Source: Bordetella parapertussis
GTDB taxonomy: Bacteria > Pseudomonadota > Gammaproteobacteria > Burkholderiales > SG8-41
Length of the DNA stretch: 58,367 nt
Reading direction: 5' to 3'
Assembly: GCA_945906815.1 (NCBI GenBank)
Contig: CAMDRT010000029.1
Span: 1 to 58,367 of the forward strand
A program made the translations under genes and the position numbers. Below the pieces are notes generated by a model that ran no database searches, was not told the DNA's origin, and saw nothing but the letters and a program-made list of their open reading frames with translations. Below, one piece after another: positions 23,881 through 32,887 of this stretch (position 1 is its first letter; each line of letters starts with the position of its first letter).

Positions 23881-23972
23881 CGTTGCAACAGCGGCAGCAG
23901 CATACACTGCGTCATCGTTCGCCGAAGCTTATGCGTTAACAGCATCAACAGGAACACTCAGGGCGGCACTTC

Positions 23973-24374
23973 GTGAAAAAAATAACCAATATAATCAAAT
24001 GCCTGGCTGTAATTGTAGGCATGCTGGCATTGTCGGGGCCAGCGGCGGCACAACGCGACAATGCGCCAGGAGCCGCGCAAGGGCGCGTGCAAATGAGCCT
24101 TGCGGATATCAGCGTCAACGCCTTGCCGCCGGAAGCGCGCGAGACCTTGCGGCTCATTGAGAAAGGCGGGCCATATGCGTTTGATCGAGATGGCATCGTG
24201 TTTGGCAATTTTGAGAAGCGCTTGCCGATCAAGGAGCGCGGCTATTATCACGAGTTCACCGTCAGAACCCCCGGCGTCAGACATCGCGGTGAGCGGCGTG
24301 TCGTTACTGGCAAGGGCAGCGAAAATTACTATAGCGACGATCACTACAAAACCTTCAAACGGATAGTGCCATGA
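23973..24374 (+). CDS. Secreted barnase/RNase Sa-like guanyl ribonuclease
   Basis: 133 residues starting at GTG 23973 (MKKITNIIKC), with a Sec signal peptide ending around AAAQ at residue 27. The mature part matches the microbial N1/T1-type RNase fold: EKRLPIKERGYYHEFTVRTPG, RHRGERRVVTG and YYSDDHYKTFKRI. By alignment with barnase, Glu94, Arg109 and His124 are the catalytic residues, all present. It overlaps the barstar-like gene by 4 bp, a toxin–inhibitor arrangement. Expected to cleave RNA after guanosine outside the cell. Confidence 0.9.
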   Translation: MKKITNIIKCLAVIVGMLALSGPAAAQRDNAPGAAQGRVQMSLADISVNALPPEARETLRLIEKGGPYAFDRDGIVFGNFEKRLPIKERGYYHEFTVRTPGVRHRGERRVVTGKGSENYYSDDHYKTFKRIVP

Positions 24375-24793
24375 GTGCAAAACCAGCAGCGCTGGCGATC
24401 GAGGCGAAACATTGCGGTGTTTACCGCGCGCCGGGGTCAGTGCTTGCGCTGCGTCTACAGTCCGAGAACGCGGGGCTCGCCTGGCTGGAATTGCCGCTGC
24501 AAGCGGTGAGCGGGAAAAACCAGGTTCTCGCGGTGTGTGCCAGGCAGTTGAAACTGCCCTCATACTTTGGCGGCAATTGGGATGCCCTGGCAGATTGTAT
24601 ACGTGATTTCAATTGGCTGAAGAGCGCAGGCTACGTGCTGCACATCAGCGGCCAGGAAAATTTCGCGCTCGCGGCGCCGGATGATTTTGCGACGCTGCTG
24701 GCGGTGCTCGCTGAGGCCGCATCGTTCTGGAAAACAAAAGGCACGCCATTCGTGGTGCTGGTGGATGCGGCCACGGAATTGCCGGCGTTCTAG
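24371..24793 (+). CDS. Barstar-family ribonuclease inhibitor
   Basis: 140 residues with the barstar signature PSYFGGNWDALADCIRDF (residues 63–80) and a C-terminal strand PFVVLVDAA. In barstar the helix in this segment plugs the barnase active site. The ATG overlaps the upstream RNase stop (ATGA), which would ensure inhibitor production whenever the RNase is translated, protecting the cytoplasm before export. No signal peptide is present, as expected for a cytoplasmic immunity protein. Confidence 0.9.
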   Translation: MSAKPAALAIEAKHCGVYRAPGSVLALRLQSENAGLAWLELPLQAVSGKNQVLAVCARQLKLPSYFGGNWDALADCIRDFNWLKSAGYVLHISGQENFALAAPDDFATLLAVLAEAASFWKTKGTPFVVLVDAATELPAF

Positions 24794-24803
24794 GCCGTTC
24801 ACC

Positions 24804-25277
24804 GTGGTCTACAAAATCCCGATTTCCGTGTTGGTGGTCATACACACCATCGACCTGCAGGTATTGCTGATCGAGCGCGCTGACCGGCCCGGGTTCTGGC
24901 AATCGGTGACCGGCAGCTTAGACGCCGAAGATGAGCCGCTGGTAGTAACCGCAGTGCGTGAAGTGGCCGAAGAAACCGGTATCGACGCGCGGCTCTACCC
25001 GCTGCATAACTGGAACCAACAGCGTCCATTCGAAATTTTCACGCACTGGAGCGGACGTTTCGCTCCCGGCACTACGCACAATACGGAGCATGTGTTCAGT
25101 CTGGAATTACCCGCGCCGCTGCAGGTGACACTGGCGCCGAAGGAACATCTGCAATACCGGTGGCTGCCGTGGCAGGAAGCTGCGGAAAAATGTTTTTCCT
25201 GGAGCAACGCGGCGGCAATCCGCGAGCTTCCCGAAAGAGTTTTTGAAAACAAAGCGTTAAATCATGGCGTCAGCTAA
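24804..25277 (+). CDS. nudB: Dihydroneopterin triphosphate diphosphatase
   Basis: 157 residues from GTG 24804 (VVYKIPISVLVVIH matches the NudB N-terminus; the frame is open upstream but overlaps barstar). The Nudix box GSLDAEDEPLVVTAVREVAEETGI fits GX5EX7REUXEEXGU. Family features FWQSVTGS and WSNAAAIRELPER are present. NudB removes pyrophosphate from dihydroneopterin triphosphate in folate synthesis. In betaproteobacteria nudB commonly follows aspS; here the RNase/inhibitor pair is inserted between them. Confidence 0.9.
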   Translation: MVYKIPISVLVVIHTIDLQVLLIERADRPGFWQSVTGSLDAEDEPLVVTAVREVAEETGIDARLYPLHNWNQQRPFEIFTHWSGRFAPGTTHNTEHVFSLELPAPLQVTLAPKEHLQYRWLPWQEAAEKCFSWSNAAAIRELPERVFENKALNHGVS

Positions 25278-25448
25278 ACACAGGCGCCACTTCAGCACCC
25301 GATTGTGCGTTTGCACATTCATGCGCGGCCCGGTTGCGGGAATTCAGCGGATGGAAAGGGGCTGAATGTGATACCTTTCCTGGCTACCTCTGTGTTTTGC
25401 GATTGAAAATAGCGCATCGTAGGCGCAATTGAGTGTTGAAAGGGCAAC

Positions 25449-26555
25449 ATGGAAAACACCGTCATAAGTCCGCTCAAGTTTGACCGCTACAAGCCGCTGG
25501 CCGACGACGTCTGCCTGCCACGTATCCTTGCCGCTAAAAAGACGCTCGGCAAACGTGCGGTAATACTCGGCCACCACTATCAGCGCGCCGACGTATACCG
25601 GCATGCCGATCTGGTGGGCGATTCACTGGGGCTGTCCAAGCTTGCCTCGCGCACCGATGCCGACTATCTGGTGTTCTGCGGCGTGCATTTCATGGCGGAA
25701 GTGGCAGACATACTGTCCACGTCCACGCAGACAGTGCTCCTGCCGGACATGAGCGCGGGCTGTTCGATGGCTGACATGGCGAATCTGGCGAAGGTCGAGC
25801 GCGCCTGGCGTGAAATCGGCGAAGTGCTCAATCCCGACGAGTGCATCACGCCGATTACGTATATCAATTCAGCAGCCGATCTCAAAGCGTTTTGCGGCGA
25901 ACACGGTGGCATAGTCTGCACCTCGAGTAACGCCAAGCAGATTCTGCAGTGGGCATTCGCGCGCCGCGACAAAGTACTGTTTTTCCCCGACCAGCATCTG
26001 GGGCGCTGGACCGGCTATTTGATGGATATCCCCTTGGCGGAAATGCTGGTATGGGATCCGGATTCGCCGATGGGCGGCTTAACCGTGCAGCAGATCAAAA
26101 TGGCGAAAGTGCTGCTGTGGAAGGGACATTGCTCGGTGCATCAGATGTTCCAGGCTTCGCACATTTTGCGCTGGCGCCAGCAGAACCCGACGGGGGTGGT
26201 GATCAGCCATCCCGAATGTAATTTCGAAGTGTGTAAACTTTCCGATTACGTGGGTTCTACCGACTACATCATCAAAACCATCGCCGCCAGCGCACCCGGC
26301 ACGCGCTGGCTGGTGGGCACCGAGCTGAATCTGGTGAATCGGATTGCCGAAGAGTTCAAGCCGCAAGGCAAGGTGGTGCAGTTCATGGCGCCAACGGTGT
26401 GCATGTGTTCGACCATGGCGCGCATCGACCCGCAGCATCTGGCATGGACACTTGAAAACCTGACGGCCGGCAAAGTGGTCAACCCCATCAAGGTGCCGCA
26501 GCGCGACGCCGATCTCGCACGCATCACACTGGATCGCATGCTGGCGGTGTCCTAG
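25449..26555 (+). CDS. nadA: Quinolinate synthase A
   Basis: 368 residues. Condenses iminoaspartate with dihydroxyacetone phosphate to quinolinate in NAD synthesis, using a [4Fe-4S] cluster. The three cluster cysteines are seen in VFCGVHFMAE, SHPECNFEVC and PTVCMCSTMA. Also present: LGHHYQRADVY, PDMSAGCSMADMA, YINSAADLKAFCGEHGGIVCTSSNA and FFPDQHLGRWTGY. No nadB or nadC nearby. The 171-bp gap before it contains nothing I can name. Confidence 0.96.
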   Translation: MENTVISPLKFDRYKPLADDVCLPRILAAKKTLGKRAVILGHHYQRADVYRHADLVGDSLGLSKLASRTDADYLVFCGVHFMAEVADILSTSTQTVLLPDMSAGCSMADMANLAKVERAWREIGEVLNPDECITPITYINSAADLKAFCGEHGGIVCTSSNAKQILQWAFARRDKVLFFPDQHLGRWTGYLMDIPLAEMLVWDPDSPMGGLTVQQIKMAKVLLWKGHCSVHQMFQASHILRWRQQNPTGVVISHPECNFEVCKLSDYVGSTDYIIKTIAASAPGTRWLVGTELNLVNRIAEEFKPQGKVVQFMAPTVCMCSTMARIDPQHLAWTLENLTAGKVVNPIKVPQRDADLARITLDRMLAVS

Positions 26556-26610
26556 AAAAGTTCCTGAATGCATTGCGTTGCGCCATTGTCGTTTGCTTTT
26601 TCTGGATTAA

Positions 26611-27390
26611 ATGATCAGCGTTTCCTCATCGGCTGCCGGGCGGTTGCGTGTCGCCACCTATAACATCCACAAAGGACTGTCGATATTCAACCGGCGCGTG
26701 GTGATTCACGCACTGCGTGACCAGTTGCGCGCGCTCGATGCCGATATGGTTTTTTTGCAGGAAGTCGCCGCCCGCCACGATCGCCACGCGCGGCGTCATG
26801 GCAACTGGCCGCGTGAGCCGCAACATGAATTTCTCGCCGATCTGGTGTGGCCGGACCATGCCTATGGCCGCAACGCCGTGGACGACAATGGCGAGCACGG
26901 CAACGCCATACTTTCGCGCTACCCGATACTGCGCTGGGAAAATCAGGATGTGTCGTCGCACCGCTTCGAAAGCCGGGGATTGTTGCATGCCGAGATAGAA
27001 ATTCCGGGCTGGCCGCAGCCCTTGCATTGCGTGTGCGTGCATCTCGCGCTGACCGCCCGCGCACGCGGTCGCCAACTGGAACGCTTGCGCCAGCGCGTCG
27101 AACGCATGGTGCCCGCCACCGCCCCGCTCATTGTGGCGGGTGATTTCAACGACTGGTACTGGCGGCATCGCGCAACACACGAGTTCGCACATCCGCTGAA
27201 TATGCACGAGGTGTTCGAATCCGATGGCGGCAGGCCCGCGCGCAGTTTCCCGGCGCTGTGGCCCCTGTTGCGTCTGGATCGCATCTATATTCGTGGATTT
27301 CAGGTGTGCGATGCGCGTGTGCAGCGCCCACGCGGCTGGCGGCACAGCTCGGATCACCGCGCCTTGACCTGCGAATTAAAACGTCTGTAA
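26611..27390 (+). CDS. Endonuclease/exonuclease/phosphatase (EEP) family protein
   Basis: 259 residues with the EEP catalytic set: VATYNIHKGLS (Asn), DMVFLQEVAARH (Glu), LIVAGDFNDWYW (Asp/Asn) and the terminal SSDHRALTCEL (Asp-His). This resembles YbhP-type proteins often encoded beside cardiolipin synthase, but no such gene follows here; an Atm1-type ABC exporter does. Substrate unknown: a phosphodiester of nucleic acid or lipid. Confidence 0.85.
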   Translation: MISVSSSAAGRLRVATYNIHKGLSIFNRRVVIHALRDQLRALDADMVFLQEVAARHDRHARRHGNWPREPQHEFLADLVWPDHAYGRNAVDDNGEHGNAILSRYPILRWENQDVSSHRFESRGLLHAEIEIPGWPQPLHCVCVHLALTARARGRQLERLRQRVERMVPATAPLIVAGDFNDWYWRHRATHEFAHPLNMHEVFESDGGRPARSFPALWPLLRLDRIYIRGFQVCDARVQRPRGWRHSSDHRALTCELKRL

Positions 27391-27457
27391 CCCATGAGGT
27401 TCTTTTGAGCAACCATAAAACAATGCATCTGCGTGCCCCCCTGTCGGGCGGCTGCGC

Positions 27458-29284
27458 GTGAGCACTGCTGCGCACACCAGCGCGGCAGTGGACGCGGCGG
27501 GCGCCGCGCGCAAGCCGCTCACACGCAACGAATGGCGCGTGGTACCCACGCTGCTGCCATTTTTGTGGGAATACAAAGGGCGTGTGGCGATTGCGTTGAC
27601 ATTTCTGGTCGCCGCCAAACTCGCCAACGTCGGCGTGCCGCTGCTGATGAAAGCGATCGTCGATGACCTGACGCCGACGCAGCAGATGCTCGCGGTGCCG
27701 TTTTTGCTGCTGGTGGCATATGGCCTGCTGCGCTTTGCCAACACCCTGTTCGGTGAATTGCGCGACATGGTGTTTGTGCGCGTGGCGCAGCGCGCGGTGC
27801 GGCGCGTGGCGCTGAACGTGTTTCGGCATCTGCACAGCCTGTCGCTGCGCTTCCATCTGAATCGTCAAACCGGCGGCATGACGCGCGACATCGAGCGCGG
27901 TACGCGCGGCATTTCCACGCTGCTCACCTTTATGCTGTTCTCGATAATTCCGGTGATCCTGGAATTTATGCTGGTGGCGGCGGTATTGTTCGTGCGTTTC
28001 GACTGGCGCTTTGTCGCGGTAACCTTTGGCGCAGTGATTGTCTACATCGCCTTCACCATATCCATTACCGAGTGGCGCACCGCCATCCGGCGTCGCGCCA
28101 ACGAACTCGATTCCGCAGCCAATACCCGCGCCATCGATAGCTTGCTCAACTACGAGACCGTCAAGTATTTCAACAACGAGGAGTTCGAGGCGAAGCGCTA
28201 CGACGCCAATCTCATCAGCTACGAAGCTGCGGCGGTAAAAACCGAAGCGTCGCTGGGCCTGCTCAACATCGGCCAAAGCGCGGTTATCGCCGTTGCCGCA
28301 ACCACCTTGATGGTGCTCGCCGCACAGGGCGTGGCCGCGAAAAACCTCACACTGGGCGATCTGGTACTGGTCAATGCGCTGTTGATTCAACTCTACATTC
28401 CACTGAATTTTCTGGGCATGGCGTATCGCGAAATCAAGCAATCGCTGATCGACATGGACCGCATGTTCCGGCTGCTCGAGGAAAATCGCGAGATTCAGGA
28501 CCAGGCTGGCGCGCTGCCGCTGCCCGATGGGCCTGCCACGGTACGCTTTGACAAGGTGAATTTCAGCTATGAACCCGAGCGGCAAATATTGTTCGACGTG
28601 AGTTTTGACATAGCGGCCGGCCACAAGGTCGCGGTGGTGGGGCACAGTGGCAGCGGAAAATCGACGCTGGCGCGATTGTTATATCGGTTTTATGACACGG
28701 CTAGCGGCGCCATATACGTCAACAGCGCCGATATACGCAGCGTGCAACAAGGCAGTCTGCGCGCGGCGATCGGTATCGTGCCGCAGGACACCGTGCTCTT
28801 CAACGACAGTATTTACTACAACATTCATTACGGTCGCACCGATGCTGCGCGCGATGAAGTGCTGGAAGCCGCGCGCGCGGCGCACATTCACGATTTCATT
28901 GTTAGCTTGCCGGAAGGGTATGAATCGCCGGTGGGCGAACGCGGCCTCAAACTCTCCGGTGGCGAAAAGCAGCGGGTGGCGATAGCGCGCGCCATCCTGA
29001 AAAATCCGCGCATCCTGATTTTTGACGAAGCCACCTCGGCGCTCGATTCCAAATCGGAAAAAGCCATACAGGAAGAACTCGCACGCATCGCGCGCGGGCA
29101 CACCACGCTGGTGATCGCGCATCGTCTGTCAACGGTGATGGATGCCGATCAAATATTGGTGATGGATCATGGACGCATCATCGAGCGCGGCACGCACCGC
29201 GATTTGCTCGAGCGCGCCGGCACCTACGCGCAAATGTGGGCGCTGCAGCAGGAAGAAATCGAGAAGGGCGAAAAGCAGGGATAG
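27458..29284 (+). CDS. Atm1/HMT1-type ABC exporter (fused membrane and ATPase domains)
   Basis: 608 residues, half-transporter. Six membrane helices span about residues 40–330; the family marker DSLLNYETVKYFNNEEFEAKRYD is present, typical of Atm1-like exporters of glutathione-linked sulfur or metal compounds. NBD: Walker [21 protein letters not shown]-loop GIVPQDTVLFND, signature LSGGEKQRVAIARAILKNPR, Walker B ILIFDEATSALD, H-loop VIAHRLSTV. Starts at GTG 27458. Acts as a homodimer in the inner membrane; natural substrate inferred only. Confidence 0.92.
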   Translation: MSTAAHTSAAVDAAGAARKPLTRNEWRVVPTLLPFLWEYKGRVAIALTFLVAAKLANVGVPLLMKAIVDDLTPTQQMLAVPFLLLVAYGLLRFANTLFGELRDMVFVRVAQRAVRRVALNVFRHLHSLSLRFHLNRQTGGMTRDIERGTRGISTLLTFMLFSIIPVILEFMLVAAVLFVRFDWRFVAVTFGAVIVYIAFTISITEWRTAIRRRANELDSAANTRAIDSLLNYETVKYFNNEEFEAKRYDANLISYEAAAVKTEASLGLLNIGQSAVIAVAATTLMVLAAQGVAAKNLTLGDLVLVNALLIQLYIPLNFLGMAYREIKQSLIDMDRMFRLLEENREIQDQAGALPLPDGPATVRFDKVNFSYEPERQILFDVSFDIAAGHKVAVVGHSGSGKSTLARLLYRFYDTASGAIYVNSADIRSVQQGSLRAAIGIVPQDTVLFNDSIYYNIHYGRTDAARDEVLEAARAAHIHDFIVSLPEGYESPVGERGLKLSGGEKQRVAIARAILKNPRILIFDEATSALDSKSEKAIQEELARIARGHTTLVIAHRLSTVMDADQILVMDHGRIIERGTHRDLLERAGTYAQMWALQQEEIEKGEKQG

Positions 29285-29314
29285 GTGGAACAAGCAATCC
29301 AGTGTAAGTAGCGG

Positions 29315-30709
29315 TCATGCTGCGGGTAACGTCACCAGCGCGAGCGTACCCTGAGTGTCGGAACTCGCGAGCATGCGGATACTGCCGCCGTGCTGCAAAA
29401 CAATTTCACGCACGATGGCCAGACCCAGTCCGCAGCCTTCCACGCCGGTGCCCAGCACGCGGTGAAAACGTTCCAGCACGGCATCGCGTTCGAGTTTGGG
29501 AATGCCCGGGCCGTCGTCTTCAACGGCGATGTCGAGGGTGTCAGGTGCGGCGCCTGCACTCAGGCGCACCGTGACATGGCCGCCGGGTGGCGTGTAACGG
29601 ATGGCGTTGTCGATGAGGTTGCCGAGCATCTCGTGCAGCAGAAAATCGTCGCCGTGGACCTGCGCGGGCGCGCCGGCGTCCGCCAGGCTCTCGAAACCCA
29701 GGTCGATGTTACGCGCCAGAGCCTGCGGCACCCATTCCGTGGTGGTGGTTCGCGCCAGGGCGATCAGGTCCAGTTTTTTCATCGCCTGTGTGCGTTCGGC
29801 CGAAGGTTCTGCGCGCGCCAGTGACAGCAGTTGGTTGACCAGATGTGTGGCGTGCGCCGCTGCCGTTTGCAATTGGGTGAGCGAGGCGCGCACGGCTTCC
29901 GGCGCGGCTTGCCGTAGCGCCAGATCGGCCTGTGTGCGCAGTCCCGCAATGGGCGTGCGCAACTGATGTGCGGCGTCGGCGATGAAGCGCTGTTGCGACG
30001 TTAATACGGCGCTCAGCCGATGCAGCAGGGCGTTCATCGATTCGATCAGCGGGCGCACTTCCGCCGGCACCAGGGTGGTTGGCAGCGGCGACAGGTCGCG
30101 ATACGAACGTTGCTCAATCTCCTGTCGCAACACGGACAGCGGCGCCAGTGCGCGGGTGACAGAAAACCAGATCACGATGAATGCACACAACGCCACCAGC
30201 CCCTGCGGCAACGCGAGGCCGAAGGACAGCTCGCGTATCAGTTCGCTGCGCGCGCTTTGGTTTTCAACCACCTGCACGGTGACGTGTCCACGCACATCCT
30301 CGGTTTCCACCGGCAACTGGATGGCGGCGACACGCACGCGTTGTCCGCGATACCAGTTATCGTAATAGTGTGCTTGCGCACTTTGCGTAGCCGGCGCGTG
30401 TCCGATATCCGTTTCGCCGGTGATGAATTCGCGGTCGGGCCCTGTCACCATGTAATACAGCGGCCCGGTTTCGCGCGTACGCAGCATTTGAATCGCGACT
30501 TCAGGTAAATCGACATACACGCGGCCGCGCAGAACGCGCACCCGGCGGCCGATGTCCAGCGCCGATTCCAGCAGCGCGCGGTCATACACCACATTGACAT
30601 AGCGCTTGGCGATGTCGTAGTCGTTGTACGCGCTGATGATCCACAGGATGCCCAGTGGGATGGACACCCACTTCAGTACTTGCCGGCGCAGTGTTGTGCC
30701 GCCGCTCAT
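29315..30709 (-). CDS. Sensor histidine kinase, TctE/QseC-like
   Basis: 464 residues from ATG 30709, which overlaps the regulator stop by 4 bp; the frame is open upstream but that part lies in the regulator gene. Two membrane helices (about 12–30 and 163–185) enclose a periplasmic domain resembling the 2CSK_N sensor of TctE. HAMP-like linker, then the phospho-acceptor FIADAAHQLRTPIAGLRTQ (His248), N box NLIDNAIRYTPPGG, DDGPGIP and GCGLGLAIV. TctE-type kinases sense carboxylates, which fits a genome with many Bug receptors, but the ligand is unknown and no tctABC genes are adjacent. Confidence 0.92.
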   Translation of the reverse strand: MSGGTTLRRQVLKWVSIPLGILWIISAYNDYDIAKRYVNVVYDRALLESALDIGRRVRVLRGRVYVDLPEVAIQMLRTRETGPLYYMVTGPDREFITGETDIGHAPATQSAQAHYYDNWYRGQRVRVAAIQLPVETEDVRGHVTVQVVENQSARSELIRELSFGLALPQGLVALCAFIVIWFSVTRALAPLSVLRQEIEQRSYRDLSPLPTTLVPAEVRPLIESMNALLHRLSAVLTSQQRFIADAAHQLRTPIAGLRTQADLALRQAAPEAVRASLTQLQTAAAHATHLVNQLLSLARAEPSAERTQAMKKLDLIALARTTTTEWVPQALARNIDLGFESLADAGAPAQVHGDDFLLHEMLGNLIDNAIRYTPPGGHVTVRLSAGAAPDTLDIAVEDDGPGIPKLERDAVLERFHRVLGTGVEGCGLGLAIVREIVLQHGGSIRMLASSDTQGTLALVTLPAA

Positions 30710-31401
30710 GGGGTGTTTTTCTTGGAGTCGGTTTCCCGGTCTTTTTCCAGCAGGTAGCCCAGCCCGCGTATGGTGCGGATCACCACGCCGGAAGCCTCTA
30801 TTTTTTTGCGCAGCCGGTGTACGCAAACCTCGATGGCGTTGGCGCCGACATCTTCGTCCCAGCCATAGAGTCGTTCGGCGAGCTGGTCTTTGCTCACCAC
30901 CCGGCCGCTGCGCGTCATCAGGATCTCCAGCACACCGAGTTCGCGCGCCGATAAATCCAGCGGCTGATTTTCCACCGTAACCCTGCGGCCCGTGATATCT
31001 AAATGTAACTTTCCATTGAATATCAATGCATTACCACCGGAACTGCTGCGGCGTATCAAGGCCCGCACGCGCGCCTCGAGCTCCGGCAATTCGAAGGGTT
31101 TGGTCAGGTAGTCGTCGGCGCCCAGATCCAGTCCGCGCACCCGGTCCTGCAGCGCGTCGTGTGCAGTCAGCACCAGCACCGGCGGTGTCGCGGAGCGGCG
31201 GCGCAGGCGTTTAATCACTTCAAAGCCGTCGATGCGCGGCAGACCGAGATCAATGATCGCCAGATCGTAAGTCTGAGTAGACAAGGCATGATCGGCTGCC
31301 GCGCCGTCGTTTACACAATCGACCGCATACTCGCCGCTACGCAGCGAGCGGGTTAACCCGTCCGCTAGAACCGGATCATCTTCGGCTATGAGTATGCGCA
31401 T
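30706..31401 (-). CDS. Response regulator, OmpR/TctD family
   Basis: 231 residues. Receiver: acidic pocket AEDD (7–9), phospho-acceptor Asp51 in LAIIDLGLPRIDGFEV, Thr79 and Lys101 (DDYLTKPF). DNA-binding winged helix from about residue 125: PLDLSARELGVLEILMTRSGRVVSKDQLAERLYGWDEDVGANAIEVCVHRLRKKI. Forms an operon with the kinase downstream (ATGA overlap). Likely regulates an uptake system for organic acids; targets not visible here. Confidence 0.94.
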   Translation of the reverse strand: MRILIAEDDPVLADGLTRSLRSGEYAVDCVNDGAAADHALSTQTYDLAIIDLGLPRIDGFEVIKRLRRRSATPPVLVLTAHDALQDRVRGLDLGADDYLTKPFELPELEARVRALIRRSSSGGNALIFNGKLHLDITGRRVTVENQPLDLSARELGVLEILMTRSGRVVSKDQLAERLYGWDEDVGANAIEVCVHRLRKKIEASGVVIRTIRGLGYLLEKDRETDSKKNTP

Positions 31402-31514
31402 GGCAGTATTTTATAGGGTGTGGAATTATTTGCGGGCGCTGCGTAAGCGCCGGGTAAGCATAGGCTGATAACGTCAAAACCACAGCGAGTTGCGGCCAGC
31501 GTTGCCGCCAGCGC

Positions 31515-31640
31515 TACAGAATTGAGCAAGTGCAGTTTCCTCCTCGGAGGCCGGTAGGTGCAGTTGTTTGTGCTAAGCGAACGATTGTAGGGCCTCTTTC
31601 TACTCCGCTGGGGTATGCCCTCAGCGGGGTTTTTTTTGCG
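31515..31640 (+). ncRNA. Candidate small RNA with anti-Shine-Dalgarno hairpin
   Basis: No ORF fits this 454-bp gap (31402–31855), yet a strong terminator at 31602–31637 faces the plus strand with no upstream plus-strand gene to terminate. About 60 bases earlier CCTCCTCGGAGG (31539–31550) folds into a 4-bp stem with the CTCG loop; CCUCCU is the anti-Shine-Dalgarno word of 16S rRNA. GTGCAGTT occurs twice (31530–31537, 31558–31565). A weak promoter (TTGCGG at 31490, TACAGA at 31515) would start the RNA near 31527, giving about 110 nt. Inference only; no known family was matched. Confidence 0.45.
31602..31637 (+). terminator. Strong Rho-independent terminator (of candidate small RNA)
   Basis: ACTCCGCTG (31602–31610) pairs with CAGCGGGGT (31622–31630), with an inner GGG/CCC stem and TATG loop, and eight T residues run from 31630 to 31637. 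Textbook shape. On the plus strand it lies far from any upstream coding gene. Confidence 0.85.
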
Positions 31641-31789
31641 TGTCGCGTCGCTGTGGTGAGGGCGTGTAGCGGCTGAAATCAATGAGAGTACGCGCGGTAT
31701 TCGCGGCGCCCCCTGAGTTTGTAGTGCGGTTTTAGCACTGAAGCTGGTCGTGCGGCGCAGCATGGCACGTGCTATTTCGTGAAAATTAC

Positions 31790-31818
31790 TTGAAAAAACA
31801 GCTGTAACCCTGTATTTT
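31790..31818 (+). promoter_or_regulatory. sigma-70-type promoter of pbpG
   Basis: TTGAAA at 31790–31795 and TATTTT at 31813–31818 are 17 bp apart, with TG directly before the −10. The predicted start near 31825 gives a 30-nt leader that includes the GGGAGAGG ribosome-binding site of the GTG start at 31856. Confidence 0.6.
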
Positions 31819-31855
31819 AAAGGGGTAATTTACCTTGTTTTCCAGGGAGAGGTGA

Positions 31856-32836
31856 GTGCGGCGGCTGGTGCGAATATTACCCTTGCTAGGGCTTGTGGCG
31901 GCTATAGGCTGCGTTCTTGCCGTGCCCCAAAGCCACGCGCAACAGCGCAAGGCGGCGCCCAAGGCAGCGGTGAGCGCAAAAGCAGTCAAATCCGTGCCGC
32001 AAGTGGCGGCACGGCAGGGTGCGGGTAAACAGCGCATCGTCCGGCGCGCAGCGCCCTCGCCGGAGATCTTCAATCCTGACATGCTGGATGTTCAATCGAC
32101 TGCGGCGCTGGTGGTGAATACCGGCGACGGCAGCGTCGTACACGGAAAAAACATCAGCGCGATTGCGCCCATCGCCTCAATCACCAAATTGATGACTGCG
32201 ATGGTGGTGCTCGACGCCAAGCTGCCGCTGGAAGAGAGCATCACGCTCACCGCAGAAGACCTCGATTTCATCAAACATACCGGCTCGCGCCTGCAAATCG
32301 GCACCGTATTGACGCGCGACGACATGTTGCGGCTGGCGCTGATGTCGTCCGAAAACCGTGCGGCTGCGGCGCTGGGGCGCGCCTTTCCGGGTGGCGTGGC
32401 GGCTTTCGTCAGAGAAATGAATCTCAAAGCGTTGTCGCTGGAAATGATGCGCACCACGTTTGTGGACAGCACGGGGCTATCGAGCGGCAATGCCTCCACC
32501 GCCGAAGACCTCGCCAAGATGGTGACGGCGGCTTATCAGTATCCGTTGATACGCCAATATTCCACCGGTAACGGTTATGCGGTGCATGCGCTTAACGGGC
32601 GCGCGCTTGAGTTCAGAAATACCAATGCGCTGATCGTCAGCCCCGATTGGAACATCAATGTCTCCAAGACCGGCTACATACGCGAAGCCGGGCGCTGCAT
32701 CGTCATGCACACCACCATTGCCGGCTCGCCGATTGTGATTGTGCTGCTGGATTCGTGGGGCCGCTTGAGTCGCGTGGGGGATGCAAACCGCATCAAAAAG
32801 TGGATCGAATATCACGCCGGACGCACGCTCGGCTAG
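31856..32836 (+). CDS. pbpG: D-alanyl-D-alanine endopeptidase (PBP7-type)
   Basis: 326 residues from GTG 31856. A signal peptide (about 1–28, ending SHAQ) is followed by a basic Ala-rich linker and a low-molecular-mass penicillin-binding domain. The catalytic triad motifs are Ser108-ITK111, Ser165-Glu-Asn167 and Lys271-Thr-Gly273. PBP7 cleaves the D-Ala–meso-DAP cross-links of murein in the periplasm. Its linker (30–75) is longer than in E. coli PbpG. DD-carboxypeptidase activity cannot be excluded by motif alone. Confidence 0.9.
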   Translation: MRRLVRILPLLGLVAAIGCVLAVPQSHAQQRKAAPKAAVSAKAVKSVPQVAARQGAGKQRIVRRAAPSPEIFNPDMLDVQSTAALVVNTGDGSVVHGKNISAIAPIASITKLMTAMVVLDAKLPLEESITLTAEDLDFIKHTGSRLQIGTVLTRDDMLRLALMSSENRAAAALGRAFPGGVAAFVREMNLKALSLEMMRTTFVDSTGLSSGNASTAEDLAKMVTAAYQYPLIRQYSTGNGYAVHALNGRALEFRNTNALIVSPDWNINVSKTGYIREAGRCIVMHTTIAGSPIVIVLLDSWGRLSRVGDANRIKKWIEYHAGRTLG

Positions 32837-32887
32837 TTGCGGCGCGCATTCGCCGGCGCTGTTTCAGATGCGCGCCGGCGTTACCCC

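Noticed and set aside
27146..28645. 499-residue ORF on the minus strand
   Set aside because: Antisense to the Atm1-type ABC exporter and the EEP gene; no domain, unusual composition rich in His, Gln and Arg.
31386..31763. 125-residue ORF on the minus strand overlapping the start of the response regulator
   Set aside because: No domain, reads through a terminator hairpin and the candidate sRNA; composition not protein-like.
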